Shown piece after piece: positions 1 through 7,776 of a stretch of DNA of 36,688 nt; position 1 is the stretch's first letter; each line of letters starts with the position of its first letter. This DNA is from Streptomyces sp. CBMA156 (GTDB taxonomy: Bacteria; Actinomycetota; Actinomycetes; Streptomycetales; Streptomycetaceae). The stretch spans positions 1 through 36,688 of the forward strand of contig NZ_MSJQ01000381.1 in the NCBI RefSeq assembly GCF_014596515.1. Reading direction: 5' to 3'. Position numbers and translations under genes: made by a program. The notes under the pieces are model-generated. The model searched no databases, was not told the DNA's origin, and saw only the letters and a program-made list of their open reading frames with translations.

Positions 1-1947
1 CAGGAGGTGGCCGCCGCCGCGGCCGCGGGCGCCGCGGCCCAGGCCCAGGGCGTCACCCCGGCCGCCCACACCGCGGCCAAGCGGGCCGAACTGGCCGCCC
101 GTACCGCCGCCGCCCAGTGGGAGCAGAAGGCCGCCGCCGTGCTGGCTCTCACCTACACCGGGCACGCGCCCGTCACCCCGGGCGAGATCGGCGACCACCG
201 CCGGCACCTGTCCCACCGGCGCCGCGTCCGCCTGGCGCTCACCGTGCTGGGCACCTACGGGATCCCTGCCCTGGTCGGCGGCCTGCCCGCCCTCGCGGCG
301 GAGGGCACGGCCACCGGCGCAATCGTGATCCTGGCCGCCTGGGGCAAGGCGATCCTTCCCCGATGGCGCTCCGGGCGCCGCGTCGAACCCAAGCCCGCCT
401 ACCCGCTGCCCGACGACGCCCTGGTGATCGACCCCGCCGACCAGCAGGCCGCCGGCACCCAGGCAACCGGCACCGGCGGCCCCGCTTCGACGGCCCCGCC
501 GGCACCGCCGAGCGGCGACCCGTACCCGATCCGCCAGGCCCAGAGCGTTCAGCAGGCCGGTGAGTGCATCCACCTGGCGCTGCTCGCCGAGGGCCTGGCC
601 ATCGGCCAGGTCACCGACGTCACCCAGGAACGATGGGGCTGGAAGGCGACCGCCCACCTGACGAAGGGCAAGCCCGCCGACCTGGTCGCCCGCCGCGACA
701 ACCTGGACGTGCTGCTCGGGGTGCGACAGGGCGGAGTGATGCCCCAGCCGCAGAAGGCCGCAGCCGGCTCCGTGGTGCTGCGGATCATCACCGGCGACCC
801 GTTCGACCCGATGCCGCCGCACCCGATCCACGCACCGCGCTCGAACAGCATCCTCAAGCCCATGACGCTCGGCCCCTCGATGGACGGCGAAGCCACCAGG
901 ATCACCCTGGCCGGACAGAACGTCCTGGTCATCGCCGACTCCGGCGGCGGCAAGAGCGCGATCGTCCGCAACCTGGTCGACTACATCACCAGCTGCACCG
1001 ACGCCGTCGCGTGGGACATCGACCCCACCGGGCGCGGCTTCGGCCCGCTGCGCCGCCTGGCCGACCGCCGCGCCTACACCCCGGAGGAGATCGACGCGGC
1101 CCTGGACGCCGCGATCGCCATGGCCCGGCACCGGGCCCGCGAGATGGGCGACGACGTCGACAACTGGCAGGTCACCGACGACGCGCCGGCCGGTTTCGTG
1201 ATCATCGACGAGCACCCGCAGCTGACGAAGACGCAGAAGGCCAAGGTCATCCGGCTGGTGCGGATCGGCCGCAAGGCCCGCTGGACCGTGGTCCTGATCT
1301 CCCAGGACGCCACCAGCGAGGTGCTGGGCGACGCCATCGCCGACGCCTTCGGCATCCGGATCATGCTGCCCTGCCGCAAGGCCGACGTCCCCCTCGTCGT
1401 CGGCTCCGACACCGCGATCTCCGAGGGCTGGATGCCCCACCTGCTCACCCCCAGCCCCGGCGACTGGGACCCCGCCGACGCCGGGACTTTCTACGCCATC
1501 GCCCCCGGCCTGCGCGACCCGGTCCTGCGGCACGCCACCCACATGGACGCCGCAACCGCCACTCTCCGTACACAGGAACGCCTCGCCGCCGGCGTCACGA
1601 CCGCCCCGGCCGCGCCCGCCGACGACGAGGAGGACGAGGACCTCCCGCAGATCCTGGCGGCGTTCCGGGAGGCGTTCGAGATCGCCGGCGACCCCGACTG
1701 GCTGCCCACCGACCAGGTCCTGGACCACCTCGCCACGACCGGACCCCAGTGGCACCAGTGGGACGGCCAGGAGCCCGGGGACCGCCGCCGCGAGGCGGCC
1801 AAGAAGATCACCCAGGAGTTCAAGAAGGCCGGCATCGCGGGCCTCAAATCGGTCCGCCGGGCCGACCTGGACAAGAAGAACCCGCCCTCCGGCTACCGCC
1901 TCGCGGACATCGAAGCAGCCTGCGATGCCTGCCGGAAAAACACGTAG
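1..1947 (+). CDS. FtsK/SpoIIIE-type DNA translocase, TraB-like conjugation pump (5' end open)
   Basis: Probable membrane-anchored, ATP-driven double-stranded DNA pump of the kind that moves actinomycete plasmids between mycelia. Numbered from the GTG at 7, an Ala-rich start is followed by two hydrophobic segments (about 74-92 and 101-115), then a P-loop motor. Walker A has the form AxxxxGKS at 310-317; Walker B is hydrophobic followed by D401-E402. The last 85 residues are basic and look like a winged helix, the part that reads DNA octamers in TraB. The frame is open to base 1, and the GTG at 7 sits directly on an AGGAGG, too close to be its ribosome site, so the true start probably lies upstream of the window. 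Motor function is confident; the TraB assignment is inference from the SpdB-like neighbour and the repeat-rich DNA alongside. Confidence 0.85.
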   Translation, partial: QEVAAAAAAGAAAQAQGVTPAAHTAAKRAELAARTAAAQWEQKAAAVLALTYTGHAPVTPGEIGDHRRHLSHRRRVRLALTVLGTYGIPALVGGLPALAAEGTATGAIVILAAWGKAILPRWRSGRRVEPKPAYPLPDDALVIDPADQQAAGTQATGTGGPASTAPPAPPSGDPYPIRQAQSVQQAGECIHLALLAEGLAIGQVTDVTQERWGWKATAHLTKGKPADLVARRDNLDVLLGVRQGGVMPQPQKAAAGSVVLRIITGDPFDPMPPHPIHAPRSNSILKPMTLGPSMDGEATRITLAGQNVLVIADSGGGKSAIVRNLVDYITSCTDAVAWDIDPTGRGFGPLRRLADRRAYTPEEIDAALDAAIAMARHRAREMGDDVDNWQVTDDAPAGFVIIDEHPQLTKTQKAKVIRLVRIGRKARWTVVLISQDATSEVLGDAIADAFGIRIMLPCRKADVPLVVGSDTAISEGWMPHLLTPSPGDWDPADAGTFYAIAPGLRDPVLRHATHMDAATATLRTQERLAAGVTTAPAAPADDEEDEDLPQILAAFREAFEIAGDPDWLPTDQVLDHLATTGPQWHQWDGQEPGDRRREAAKKITQEFKKAGIAGLKSVRRADLDKKNPPSGYRLADIEAACDACRKNT

Positions 1948-1970
1948 CGTCACGAAGAGCTGGCGCCCGT

Positions 1971-2048
1971 TGATCTGTCGCCGATCCGTCGCTGATCCGT
2001 CTCCGGGACAGATCAGCGACAGATCGAGGACGGATTGGCGACAGATCA
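1971..2048. repeat. Two opposed arrays of 11-bp repeats (3 + 4 units)
   Basis: Units related to TGATCYGTCGC start at 1971, 1982 and 1993. Units related to GACAGATCAGC, the reverse complement, start at 2007, 2018, 2029 and 2040. Spacing is exactly 11 bp in both halves, so each array presents one face of the helix and the two halves form a large interrupted inverted repeat. A further GACAGATCA lies at 2080. Location is the gap between the DNA pump gene and the SpdB-like gene. Possible roles are a repressor operator, a transfer (clt-like) site or iterons. Confidence 0.85.
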
Positions 2049-2058
2049 GAAACTGATC

Positions 2059-2080
2059 CTGACCTGCGGAAACAGGTCAG
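2059..2080. repeat. Small hairpin between the transfer genes
   Basis: CTGACCTG (2059-2066) and CAGGTCAG (2073-2080) form a perfect 8-bp stem around a 6-nt loop, immediately after the 11-bp arrays. No T-run follows, so an operator is as likely as a terminator. Confidence 0.6.
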
Positions 2081-2103
2081 ACAGATCAGATCCTCACACC
2101 CCC

Positions 2104-2140
2104 GGAAACGGCCCTGAACGAGGGTTTCGGGGCCGTTTCC
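2104..2140 (+). terminator. Hairpin, probable terminator after the FtsK-like gene
   Basis: GGAAACGGCCC (2104-2114) pairs with the complementary arm ending in GGCCGTTTCC at 2140, around a loop of about 14 nt. It lies about 90 bp upstream of the next ATG, so it may separate the two transfer genes. There is no U-tract, as is common in high-G+C genomes. Confidence 0.55.
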
Positions 2141-2228
2141 CGCTCTCGGCCGCCGGTCGCGCCGCCGACCCGCGCCGATCCCTCGACCCGCCACTCACCG
2201 TCACCATGCGAGACAGGAGCCCGCGGCC

Positions 2229-4547
2229 ATGACCCCGGCCCGCACCACCCCCCGCCGCACCCGAACCCCCGCCAAGAAGACCCCCGCCAAGGCCTCGGTG
2301 GAGACGCCGAAGACCCGCCCGGATACCTCGGCCGATGCCCCGCCGGCCGTCCGGACAGAGGTCCCCGAGACCGTCTCGGCGCGGCCGGCCGCCGACCCGG
2401 TGCCGGCCGACGCGGCCGGCCGTGCCGCCGACGTCCTGGCCCTCGCCGAGGACCAGGCGCGCGCCGTCCTGGAACGCGCCGCCGAGCAGGCCGGCCGCGA
2501 GCTGGCCACCGCCGGGCAGTGGGCGGTGGAGGCCGAGCAGCTGCGCTCGGACGCCGCTGCCGAGGCCGAGGCGGTCACGCAGCGTGCGGAGCGGGAGGTT
2601 CGGCGGATCCTCGACCTGGCCACCGACCAGGCCGACCTGATCCGCCAGGCCGCCGCCGAGGACGCCCGGGAGCGGCGCGAGGACGCCGACGCCGACGCGC
2701 ACGCGGCGGCCGACCGGCTGCTGGAGGAAGCCACCGGCCGGGCCCAGGAGCTGCTGGCCGCCGCCGAGCAGCGCGCCGGCGCCGTCCGCACCCAGGCCGA
2801 GCAGGAGGCGGTCCGGATCGTCGCCGCCGGCGAGCAGCGCGCCCAGGCCGCCGCGGCCGGCATCACCGAGGCGGCCGAGGAGCAGGCCGCCAAGCTGCTC
2901 GGCGAGGCCGGCCGCGAGGCCGAGCGTACCCGCAGCCGGGCCGCGGCCGACCTCGCCGACGTCCAGGACCAGGTCGACCAGGCCCGTCACCAGCTGGCGC
3001 GCACCCGGGAGAACACGGCCGCCGACCGCGCCCAGGGCGAGCAGGAGCTGACCGACGCGCGGGAACTCGCCGCCACCGTGCAGCGCGACGCCGCATCCGC
3101 AGCCGACCGCACCCTCACCGAGGCCGCCACGGAGGCCGAGGCGATCCGCACCCGGGCCGCCGCCACCGCCCGCGACATCCTCACCACCGCCGAGACACAG
3201 GCCGACCAGCTGCACACCGACGCCGAGGAGCGGGCCGCCCGCCTCACCGAAGCCGCCCTCGCGGAGGCGGACACCGCCCGGGAGGGGGCCGCCACCGCCG
3301 CCGACCAGCTGCGCACCGAGGCCGAGGCCGAGGCGGCGGAGCTGCGCGAGGAGGCCGGACGGCAGGCCGCCGAGCTGCGCCGACGCGGGCAGGCCGACGC
3401 CCAGGAGCTCCAGGCCGAGGCGCAGCAGCAGATCGAGCAGGCCCGGCAGCAGGTCGGCGAGCAGCTGCGCCAGGCCGGGTCGGTCCGCGGCAAGGCGGAG
3501 GCCGACGGCCAGCGCCTGCGCGCCGCCGCCCGCCGGGACGCCGACCAGGTCACCGCGGACGCCCTCGCCGAACTCGCCGAGACGCAGAAGCACCTGGCCG
3601 CGCTGCGGGCCGAGCAGGCCGAGCTGGAGGCGCGGCGGGCCCGGAAGGAGCAGCGGTGGTGGCGCCGGACGCTGCGCCGGGCGGTGGCGGGACGGGCTCA
3701 CCTGGTGCCGTTCCTGCTGACCCGAACCGTGCTCGGGGCCGGCTTGGCGTACACCTCCTACAAGGAGCACCAGCTGGCGGTCACCGCCGGCATGCACACC
3801 ACGCTGGCGTGGCTGCTGGCGGTGTGTGTGGACGGGTGGGTGGTCGCCGCGACCCGCAGCAAGCTCAAGGTGGAGACGCGGATCGCGCTCGCGGTGATGA
3901 TGCTGTGCCAGATCGCCGCGATCCTGACCGACCTGCACCTGCTCGGCGTCGAGCTTGATGCTCACGGAGAGTGGAAGATCCAGTGGCAGCTGGCGATCCC
4001 GCTCGCCATGGTCGTCCCGATCGCCATCTGGCGCGTGCACGAGATCATCGACCACGCCAAGGGCGCTCACGGCGAGCGCGGCGTGAGCGCTCCGTCCGCC
4101 GACGCGCCCACCGGCACCGGCGGCGGCGCTCACAAGGACCCCACCCCGCGCCCGCCGCACGGCGGCCAGCCGTTGCCCACCGCCCACGCCACCCTGCTCC
4201 CCGCGCAGAGCGTCTACGTCGAGCGCTCACCTGAGCACGAGATCACCGCAGGTGGCGGGACGAATGGCGCTCACCGCGCACTGCCGAGCGCTCACCCGCA
4301 GACCGCCCACGCTCACCCGCCGGTCGCCCTGACCGGGGCCGCGCTCACCTACGCCCGGCGAGCGACCGTCCGCCAGCTCTACACCGCTCTCGACCGCCGC
4401 CCGCTCGTCTCCGAGATCCACGCCGCGCTCACCGCCAAGGGTCTGCTCACCGGCGACGAGAAGACCACGCGCTCGACCTGCCAGCGCGTGCGCAGCGACG
4501 TGGAGGACGCCGAGCCCGCGCTCAAGACCGCTGTTCGCTCTGCGTAA
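2229..4547 (+). CDS. SpdB-like DUF2637 membrane protein with a long N-terminal coiled coil
   Basis: 772 aa, ATG preceded by CAGGAG. Residues 1-60 are Pro/Lys-rich. Residues 60-485 are almost entirely Ala/Glu/Arg/Gln with repeating AE.xRAxAxR.xAE-type spacing, which predicts a very long coiled coil. Four hydrophobic segments follow at about 493-510, 518-541, 550-572 and 584-602, matching the DUF2637 layout of actinomycete plasmid spread proteins. A Pro/His-rich linker and a short helical tail end the protein. DUF2637 proteins usually accompany TraB in plasmid spread; the extra coiled coil of about 420 residues recalls polar cytoskeletal proteins such as Scy, but that is composition only. The 3' part of the gene carries the GCGCTCAC octamer cluster. 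Confidence 0.8.
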   Translation: MTPARTTPRRTRTPAKKTPAKASVETPKTRPDTSADAPPAVRTEVPETVSARPAADPVPADAAGRAADVLALAEDQARAVLERAAEQAGRELATAGQWAVEAEQLRSDAAAEAEAVTQRAEREVRRILDLATDQADLIRQAAAEDARERREDADADAHAAADRLLEEATGRAQELLAAAEQRAGAVRTQAEQEAVRIVAAGEQRAQAAAAGITEAAEEQAAKLLGEAGREAERTRSRAAADLADVQDQVDQARHQLARTRENTAADRAQGEQELTDARELAATVQRDAASAADRTLTEAATEAEAIRTRAAATARDILTTAETQADQLHTDAEERAARLTEAALAEADTAREGAATAADQLRTEAEAEAAELREEAGRQAAELRRRGQADAQELQAEAQQQIEQARQQVGEQLRQAGSVRGKAEADGQRLRAAARRDADQVTADALAELAETQKHLAALRAEQAELEARRARKEQRWWRRTLRRAVAGRAHLVPFLLTRTVLGAGLAYTSYKEHQLAVTAGMHTTLAWLLAVCVDGWVVAATRSKLKVETRIALAVMMLCQIAAILTDLHLLGVELDAHGEWKIQWQLAIPLAMVVPIAIWRVHEIIDHAKGAHGERGVSAPSADAPTGTGGGAHKDPTPRPPHGGQPLPTAHATLLPAQSVYVERSPEHEITAGGGTNGAHRALPSAHPQTAHAHPPVALTGAALTYARRATVRQLYTALDRRPLVSEIHAALTAKGLLTGDEKTTRSTCQRVRSDVEDAEPALKTAVRSA
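4063..4432. repeat. Cluster of eight GCGCTCAC octamers inside the SpdB-like gene
   Basis: GCGCTCAC occurs exactly at 4063, 4126, 4223, 4267, 4288, 4341 and 4425, and inverted (GTGAGCGC) at 4083. Near matches lie at 4309 and 4518. The copies fall in different reading frames (encoding GAH, SAH, RS or AL-T), so DNA rather than protein appears conserved. Elsewhere I found only scattered copies, near 235, 18134, 21036 and 34656. Characterised TraB pumps recognise clustered plasmid-specific octamers (TRS) in clt; this is a candidate equivalent. Confidence 0.75.
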
Positions 4548-4566
4548 CCGAGCGCCCAACGCGAGC

Positions 4567-4599
4567 GGCCTCCGGGATGAAGAAGACACCCCGGAGGCC
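4567..4599 (+). terminator. Rho-independent-type hairpin after the SpdB-like gene
   Basis: GGCCTCCGGG (4567-4576) pairs perfectly with CCCGGAGGCC (4590-4599), 20 bp after the stop codon. A smaller stem, GGCACC/GGGTGCC, follows at 4602-4617. Confidence 0.75.
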
Positions 4600-4700
4600 A
4601 AGGCACCCGAGGGTGCCGGCGGGCCGGCCTCGCCGCCGACCCGTCCCCATCCTCCCGCACCGCGAACCACCCACCGAACCCGTTCCCGGAAGGCACCGCC

Positions 4701-5129
4701 ATGACCGACGTCCAGATCACCAGCTTCGGCTACCTGCACGGCGCACCGCCCGCCGCGCACCTCACCCTCGACCTGCGCCGGCACTTCCGCGACCCCCACC
4801 TCGACCCGGCACTGCGCGAGAAGACCGGCCTGGACCCGGAGGTGACGGACACGGTGCTCAGCACCGACGGCATCGCCTCCCTCATCGACGGCACGCTCAC
4901 CTGCGTACGTGCCTACGGGGACGGCCCGTCCGCCACCGGCCGCACCATCACCGTCGCCGTCGGCTGCGCCGGCGGAAAGCACAGGGCGTACGTCGTCGCC
5001 CACGAACTCGTCCGCCATCTCCTCGCCGAGGGCTACGAGGTCCAGGCCGTCCACCGCGATGCCCACCGGCCGGTCGTCGAACGTGACGCCTCCGGGCGCC
5101 ACCTCGACGGCGGCACGGACACCTTCTGA
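4701..5129 (+). CDS. Stand-alone RapZ C-terminal-domain protein
   Basis: 142 aa; ATG with GGAAGG upstream. The whole protein aligns in outline with the C-terminal half of RapZ/YvcJ. It starts with a SFGY.HG.P strand, has an acidic/His stretch DPHLDPALREKTGLD, and carries the signature GCAGGKHR at 88-95 followed by a helix and a VHRD strand near 117-120. In RapZ this domain binds RNA (GlmZ in enterobacteria) and small ligands, while the N-terminal P-loop ATPase domain is separate and absent here. First gene after the transfer terminator and of an accessory run on the same strand. Family call confident from the signature; the role on a plasmid is unknown. Confidence 0.8.
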   Translation: MTDVQITSFGYLHGAPPAAHLTLDLRRHFRDPHLDPALREKTGLDPEVTDTVLSTDGIASLIDGTLTCVRAYGDGPSATGRTITVAVGCAGGKHRAYVVAHELVRHLLAEGYEVQAVHRDAHRPVVERDASGRHLDGGTDTF

Positions 5130-5214
5130 CCCGGCCACCACCGCACCCGGGGGTGGCCTGCCACGGTGGCCGGCCGCCCCGTCGCGCCCGCTCCCTCCCG
5201 GAAGGACCACCGGC

Positions 5215-5451
5215 CTGTTCGCCGTAGACCGTGACACCCGGATCGCCGTCCAGCGTCGGCTGCTGCACGAGCGCAGCGAGACCCTCGCCAACCTCCCCGA
5301 GGGCTCCCGCCCCCACACCCGCCTCCTCGCCGAGTGCGAGGACATCAGCGACGAGATCGCCCGGCTCCGGCGCTGCGTCAACATCCCGCGCTCCGTCGCC
5401 CTGGCCGTGCCCGCCCTGATCGCCGTCCTGCTGCTCGCCGCCATCAGCTGA
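5215..5451 (+). CDS. Small tail-anchored membrane protein (start uncertain)
   Basis: About 78 aa if translation begins at the CTG at 5215, which lies 8 nt after GGAAGGA. No ATG or GTG is available in this frame downstream. The body is charged and helical, with a register of Glu/Arg suggesting a short coiled coil, and it ends with one strong hydrophobic segment (VALAVPALIAVLLLAAIS) at the extreme C-terminus, typical of a tail anchor. Third positions are strongly G/C, supporting this frame. It lies 85 bp after the RapZ-like gene in the same direction. Unrecognised family. Confidence 0.5.
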   Translation: MFAVDRDTRIAVQRRLLHERSETLANLPEGSRPHTRLLAECEDISDEIARLRRCVNIPRSVALAVPALIAVLLLAAIS

Positions 5452-5625
5452 CCACCGGACAGACGGGCGGGCTCCTGCCCGCCGGCCCGTCCCCCGGCCC
5501 CGCCCACGTCACCGGGTCAGCGCCGCAGCCGCCCGTCACCCGGACCGGTCGAAAGTCACCGATTCCCGGACCGGGCGCCGCGCCACTGCCGAGAATCGCC
5601 CGCACCACTCACGAAGGGACCCCCG

Positions 5626-5997
5626 ATGCACCACCTCGTCACCCTGTCCGGCATCGCCGCCGTCGCCCTGGCCCTGTGGGCCGTCCAGCTGACCGTGCTC
5701 GCCCTCCACGTCCGCTACGCCGTCCGCCGCGGCATCCGCACCGGCCACGTCGAAGACGGCGAGTTCGCCCTGCTGGTCGCCTGCGCCGTCGTCACGCTGG
5801 CCAGCGCCGCCGGGGGAGGAGGCGCCATCGGCGCCAGCCTCCAGGCCCCCCAGTGGGGCTGGGCCCACGCGATCCCCGCGATCGGCACCACGGCCTCCTA
5901 CCTGCTCCTGGCCTACGCCACCGACTGGGACGCGAAAACCTGGTGGGACAAGCGCAAGAGCGCCCGCACCGCGGAAGCCGCCGAGACCACGGCCTGA
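5626..5997 (+). CDS. Small integral membrane protein, unknown function
   Basis: 123 aa; ATG with GAAGGG upstream. Three hydrophobic helices are visible, at about 4-27 (containing TLSGIAAVALALW), 43-70 with a Gly-rich GGGGAIG motif, and 76-96. The tail is positively charged. Several actinomycete plasmids carry such proteins beside transfer genes, but I do not recognise a named family. A strong terminator follows 20 bp after the stop codon, so this gene ends a transcription unit. Confidence 0.65.
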   Translation: MHHLVTLSGIAAVALALWAVQLTVLALHVRYAVRRGIRTGHVEDGEFALLVACAVVTLASAAGGGGAIGASLQAPQWGWAHAIPAIGTTASYLLLAYATDWDAKTWWDKRKSARTAEAAETTA

Positions 5998-6017
5998 CAG
6001 TCCGCCAGCCGGCCACC

Positions 6018-6047
6018 GGGCCCCTGCTCCACCAGGAGCAGGGGCCC
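6018..6047 (+). terminator. Strong terminator
   Basis: GGGCCCCTGCTCC (6018-6030), loop ACCA, and GGAGCAGGGGCCC (6035-6047) form a perfect 13-bp stem followed by TTT. Confidence 0.9.
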
Positions 6048-6204
6048 TTTGCTTGCCCACATCAGCCCGGCACCGGCCTCGCCCCCGGCCCGAACCGCCC
6101 GCCCGGCACCCGGCCCGGCGGGCGGCGCGCATCCGGGGACAGGGACCGGCCGCCCAGGCGACACCCCGCGACCCCGGCCGCCACGGCCGCCTGAGGAGAC
6201 CGCT

Positions 6205-6648
6205 ATGACCGCCCAGCCCGTGCCCCTCGACCTTGTCGCCATCCAGGCCCGCTGCGACGCCGCCACCCCCGGCCCCTGGTGGGCCGACGACACCGAGATC
6301 TACGTCGGAACCCCCGACGACTGCAACCCCGACCCCACCTGGATCGGCGAGGCCTGCAACCCCGACACCGTCGACCACGGCCTCACCAACGCCCAGTTCC
6401 TCGCGCACGCCCGCACCGACGTTTCCCAGCTGTTCGCCCGGGTCCGGGACTTGGAGGTTGAGCTCGCCACCGCCAAGGCCGCCGGCTACCGCCAGGCCGC
6501 CGACCACGTCGCCGAGATGATCCAGACCCACGGCCCGGACTTCGACCAGCAGATGATCCTCGTCTTCCTCCAGAACGGCGCGAGCCTCCGCGAGCGCTTC
6601 GCCGCCGCGCAGCAGGCCGCCCCCAGCAGCCCCACGCAGCCCGCCTGA
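6205..6648 (+). CDS. Actinobacterial/actinophage-type hypothetical protein
   Basis: 147 aa; ATG preceded by GAGGAG. The order of motifs (an N-terminal DAATPGPWW segment, then N.QFLAHARTDV, then a helical pair) recurs in small proteins of Streptomyces genomes and their phages whose function is not known. No catalytic motif is visible. The second half, from about 75, is helical and Ala-rich. It stands alone between a strong terminator and the Nudix gene, separated from the latter by about 300 bp in which I see no gene. Confidence 0.7.
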   Translation: MTAQPVPLDLVAIQARCDAATPGPWWADDTEIYVGTPDDCNPDPTWIGEACNPDTVDHGLTNAQFLAHARTDVSQLFARVRDLEVELATAKAAGYRQAADHVAEMIQTHGPDFDQQMILVFLQNGASLRERFAAAQQAAPSSPTQPA

Positions 6649-6947
6649 GCGCCTCTCAGCCGCGCACCGGACCCGCTGCTCGCGCGCTGACCGGCCGACC
6701 GGCCTCGCCGCCGGCCCGTACTGCCCGCCCGGCACCGGCCTGACCCGCCACCGAGCGGTCCGCCGCCGCTGGCCCCGGACCCCGACCGCACCCAGCGGCC
6801 GGCACCGCCGGGACCGGCGCGGCTGCCCGGTCACCCCGACCCCGCAGACCCGACACCAGCAAGGAGCAACGATCCAGGGCACCGACCCCCTGGCCAACCG
6901 CCCGCCGGCACCCGCCCGGCGGGACTCACCACACGAGAGAGATCGAG

Positions 6948-7409
6948 ATGACCGACCAGACGACCGACGAGACGACTTCCGAGTCCATCCGTTACACCGC
7001 CGACGTGGTCGCCCTCACGCCGGACGGCCGTGTGCTGCTGATCGAGCGCGGCTGGCCCCCGTACGAGGGCGCCTGGGCGCTGCCCGGCGGCCACCAGGAC
7101 CCGGGTGAGACGGGCCGCCAGGCGGCCGCCCGGGAGCTGGTCGAGGAGACCGGCGTGCGGGTGGACGCCGCGGACCTGGCCGAGGTCGGCGTCTGGGACA
7201 CCCCCGGCCGCGACCCCCGCGGCCGGTACGTCACCACCGTCTACCGCGTCGTCGTCCCGGACGGCACTCCGATCGCCGCCGGGGACGACGCCCGCACCGC
7301 CCGCTGGTGGCCGGCCGACGCCCTCCCGGACCGGCTGGCGTTCGACCACGCCGACGTGGTCGCCACGGCCCTGCACGGAGGACCGCGCGACGCCGCCCCC
7401 CACGCCTGA
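6948..7409 (+). CDS. NUDIX hydrolase
   Basis: 153 aa; ATG after a GAGAGAG stretch. A complete Nudix box GX5EX7REUXEEXGU runs from G48 to V70, with the catalytic REXXEE intact. Family members hydrolyse nucleoside diphosphates linked to another moiety (ADP-ribose, dNTPs, NADH and similar); the substrate cannot be told from sequence. Upstream strand content (RYTADVVALTPDGRVLLIERG) resembles ADP-ribose or general sanitising Nudix enzymes. It sits 64 bp upstream of the 58-aa amyloid-like gene in the same direction, and both fall in an accessory block with HAD and kinase genes. Confidence 0.9.
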   Translation: MTDQTTDETTSESIRYTADVVALTPDGRVLLIERGWPPYEGAWALPGGHQDPGETGRQAAARELVEETGVRVDAADLAEVGVWDTPGRDPRGRYVTTVYRVVVPDGTPIAAGDDARTARWWPADALPDRLAFDHADVVATALHGGPRDAAPHA

Positions 7410-7473
7410 CCCCACGCCGCCTTCCCGGCCGGGCCCGCCCGGGCCCGGCCAACCACCAGAAGAGGAAACCGAG

Positions 7474-7650
7474 ATGAGCGACCAGCAGAACACCACCGAG
7501 ACGGCCACCCAGACGACCGACAACAGCATCAGCGGCACCGTGACCGGCGGAACCGTCGTCCAGGCCGGGAACATCACCGCCTCGAACTCCAACATCAACA
7601 TCGGCGGCACCATCGTCGGCGGCCAGAGCATCGTCAACAACCGCAGCTGA
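7474..7650 (+). CDS. 58-aa RHIM/BASS-like amyloid-motif protein (putative)
   Basis: ATG preceded by AGAGGAAA. After a Thr/Gln-rich, low-complexity start (1-16), residues 17-34 read NSISGTVTGGTVVQAGNI, followed by a Gly/Asn/Ile-rich second half (40-56) that imperfectly repeats the same pattern of beta-branched residues around Gly-Gly. The core VVQAGNI resembles the Q-[VI]-G-x-x-N centre of RHIM and of actinobacterial amyloid signalling motifs, which normally sit at the ends of NLR-type sensors or effectors. There is no other domain and no signal peptide. A stand-alone copy beside a Nudix enzyme is unusual. Gene call good; the amyloid assignment is inference from motif resemblance. Confidence 0.6.
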   Translation: MSDQQNTTETATQTTDNSISGTVTGGTVVQAGNITASNSNINIGGTIVGGQSIVNNRS

Positions 7651-7776
7651 CGCCCCGGCGGCCGGCCTCGTCCCCGGCCCGCGCCGCCCGCCCCGCACAC
7701 CAGCGTGGCGGGCGGCGCGCATCCGGGGGCGGGGCCGGCCGCCCGGCCGGGCACCATCCCTCACCCAGGAGACCCC

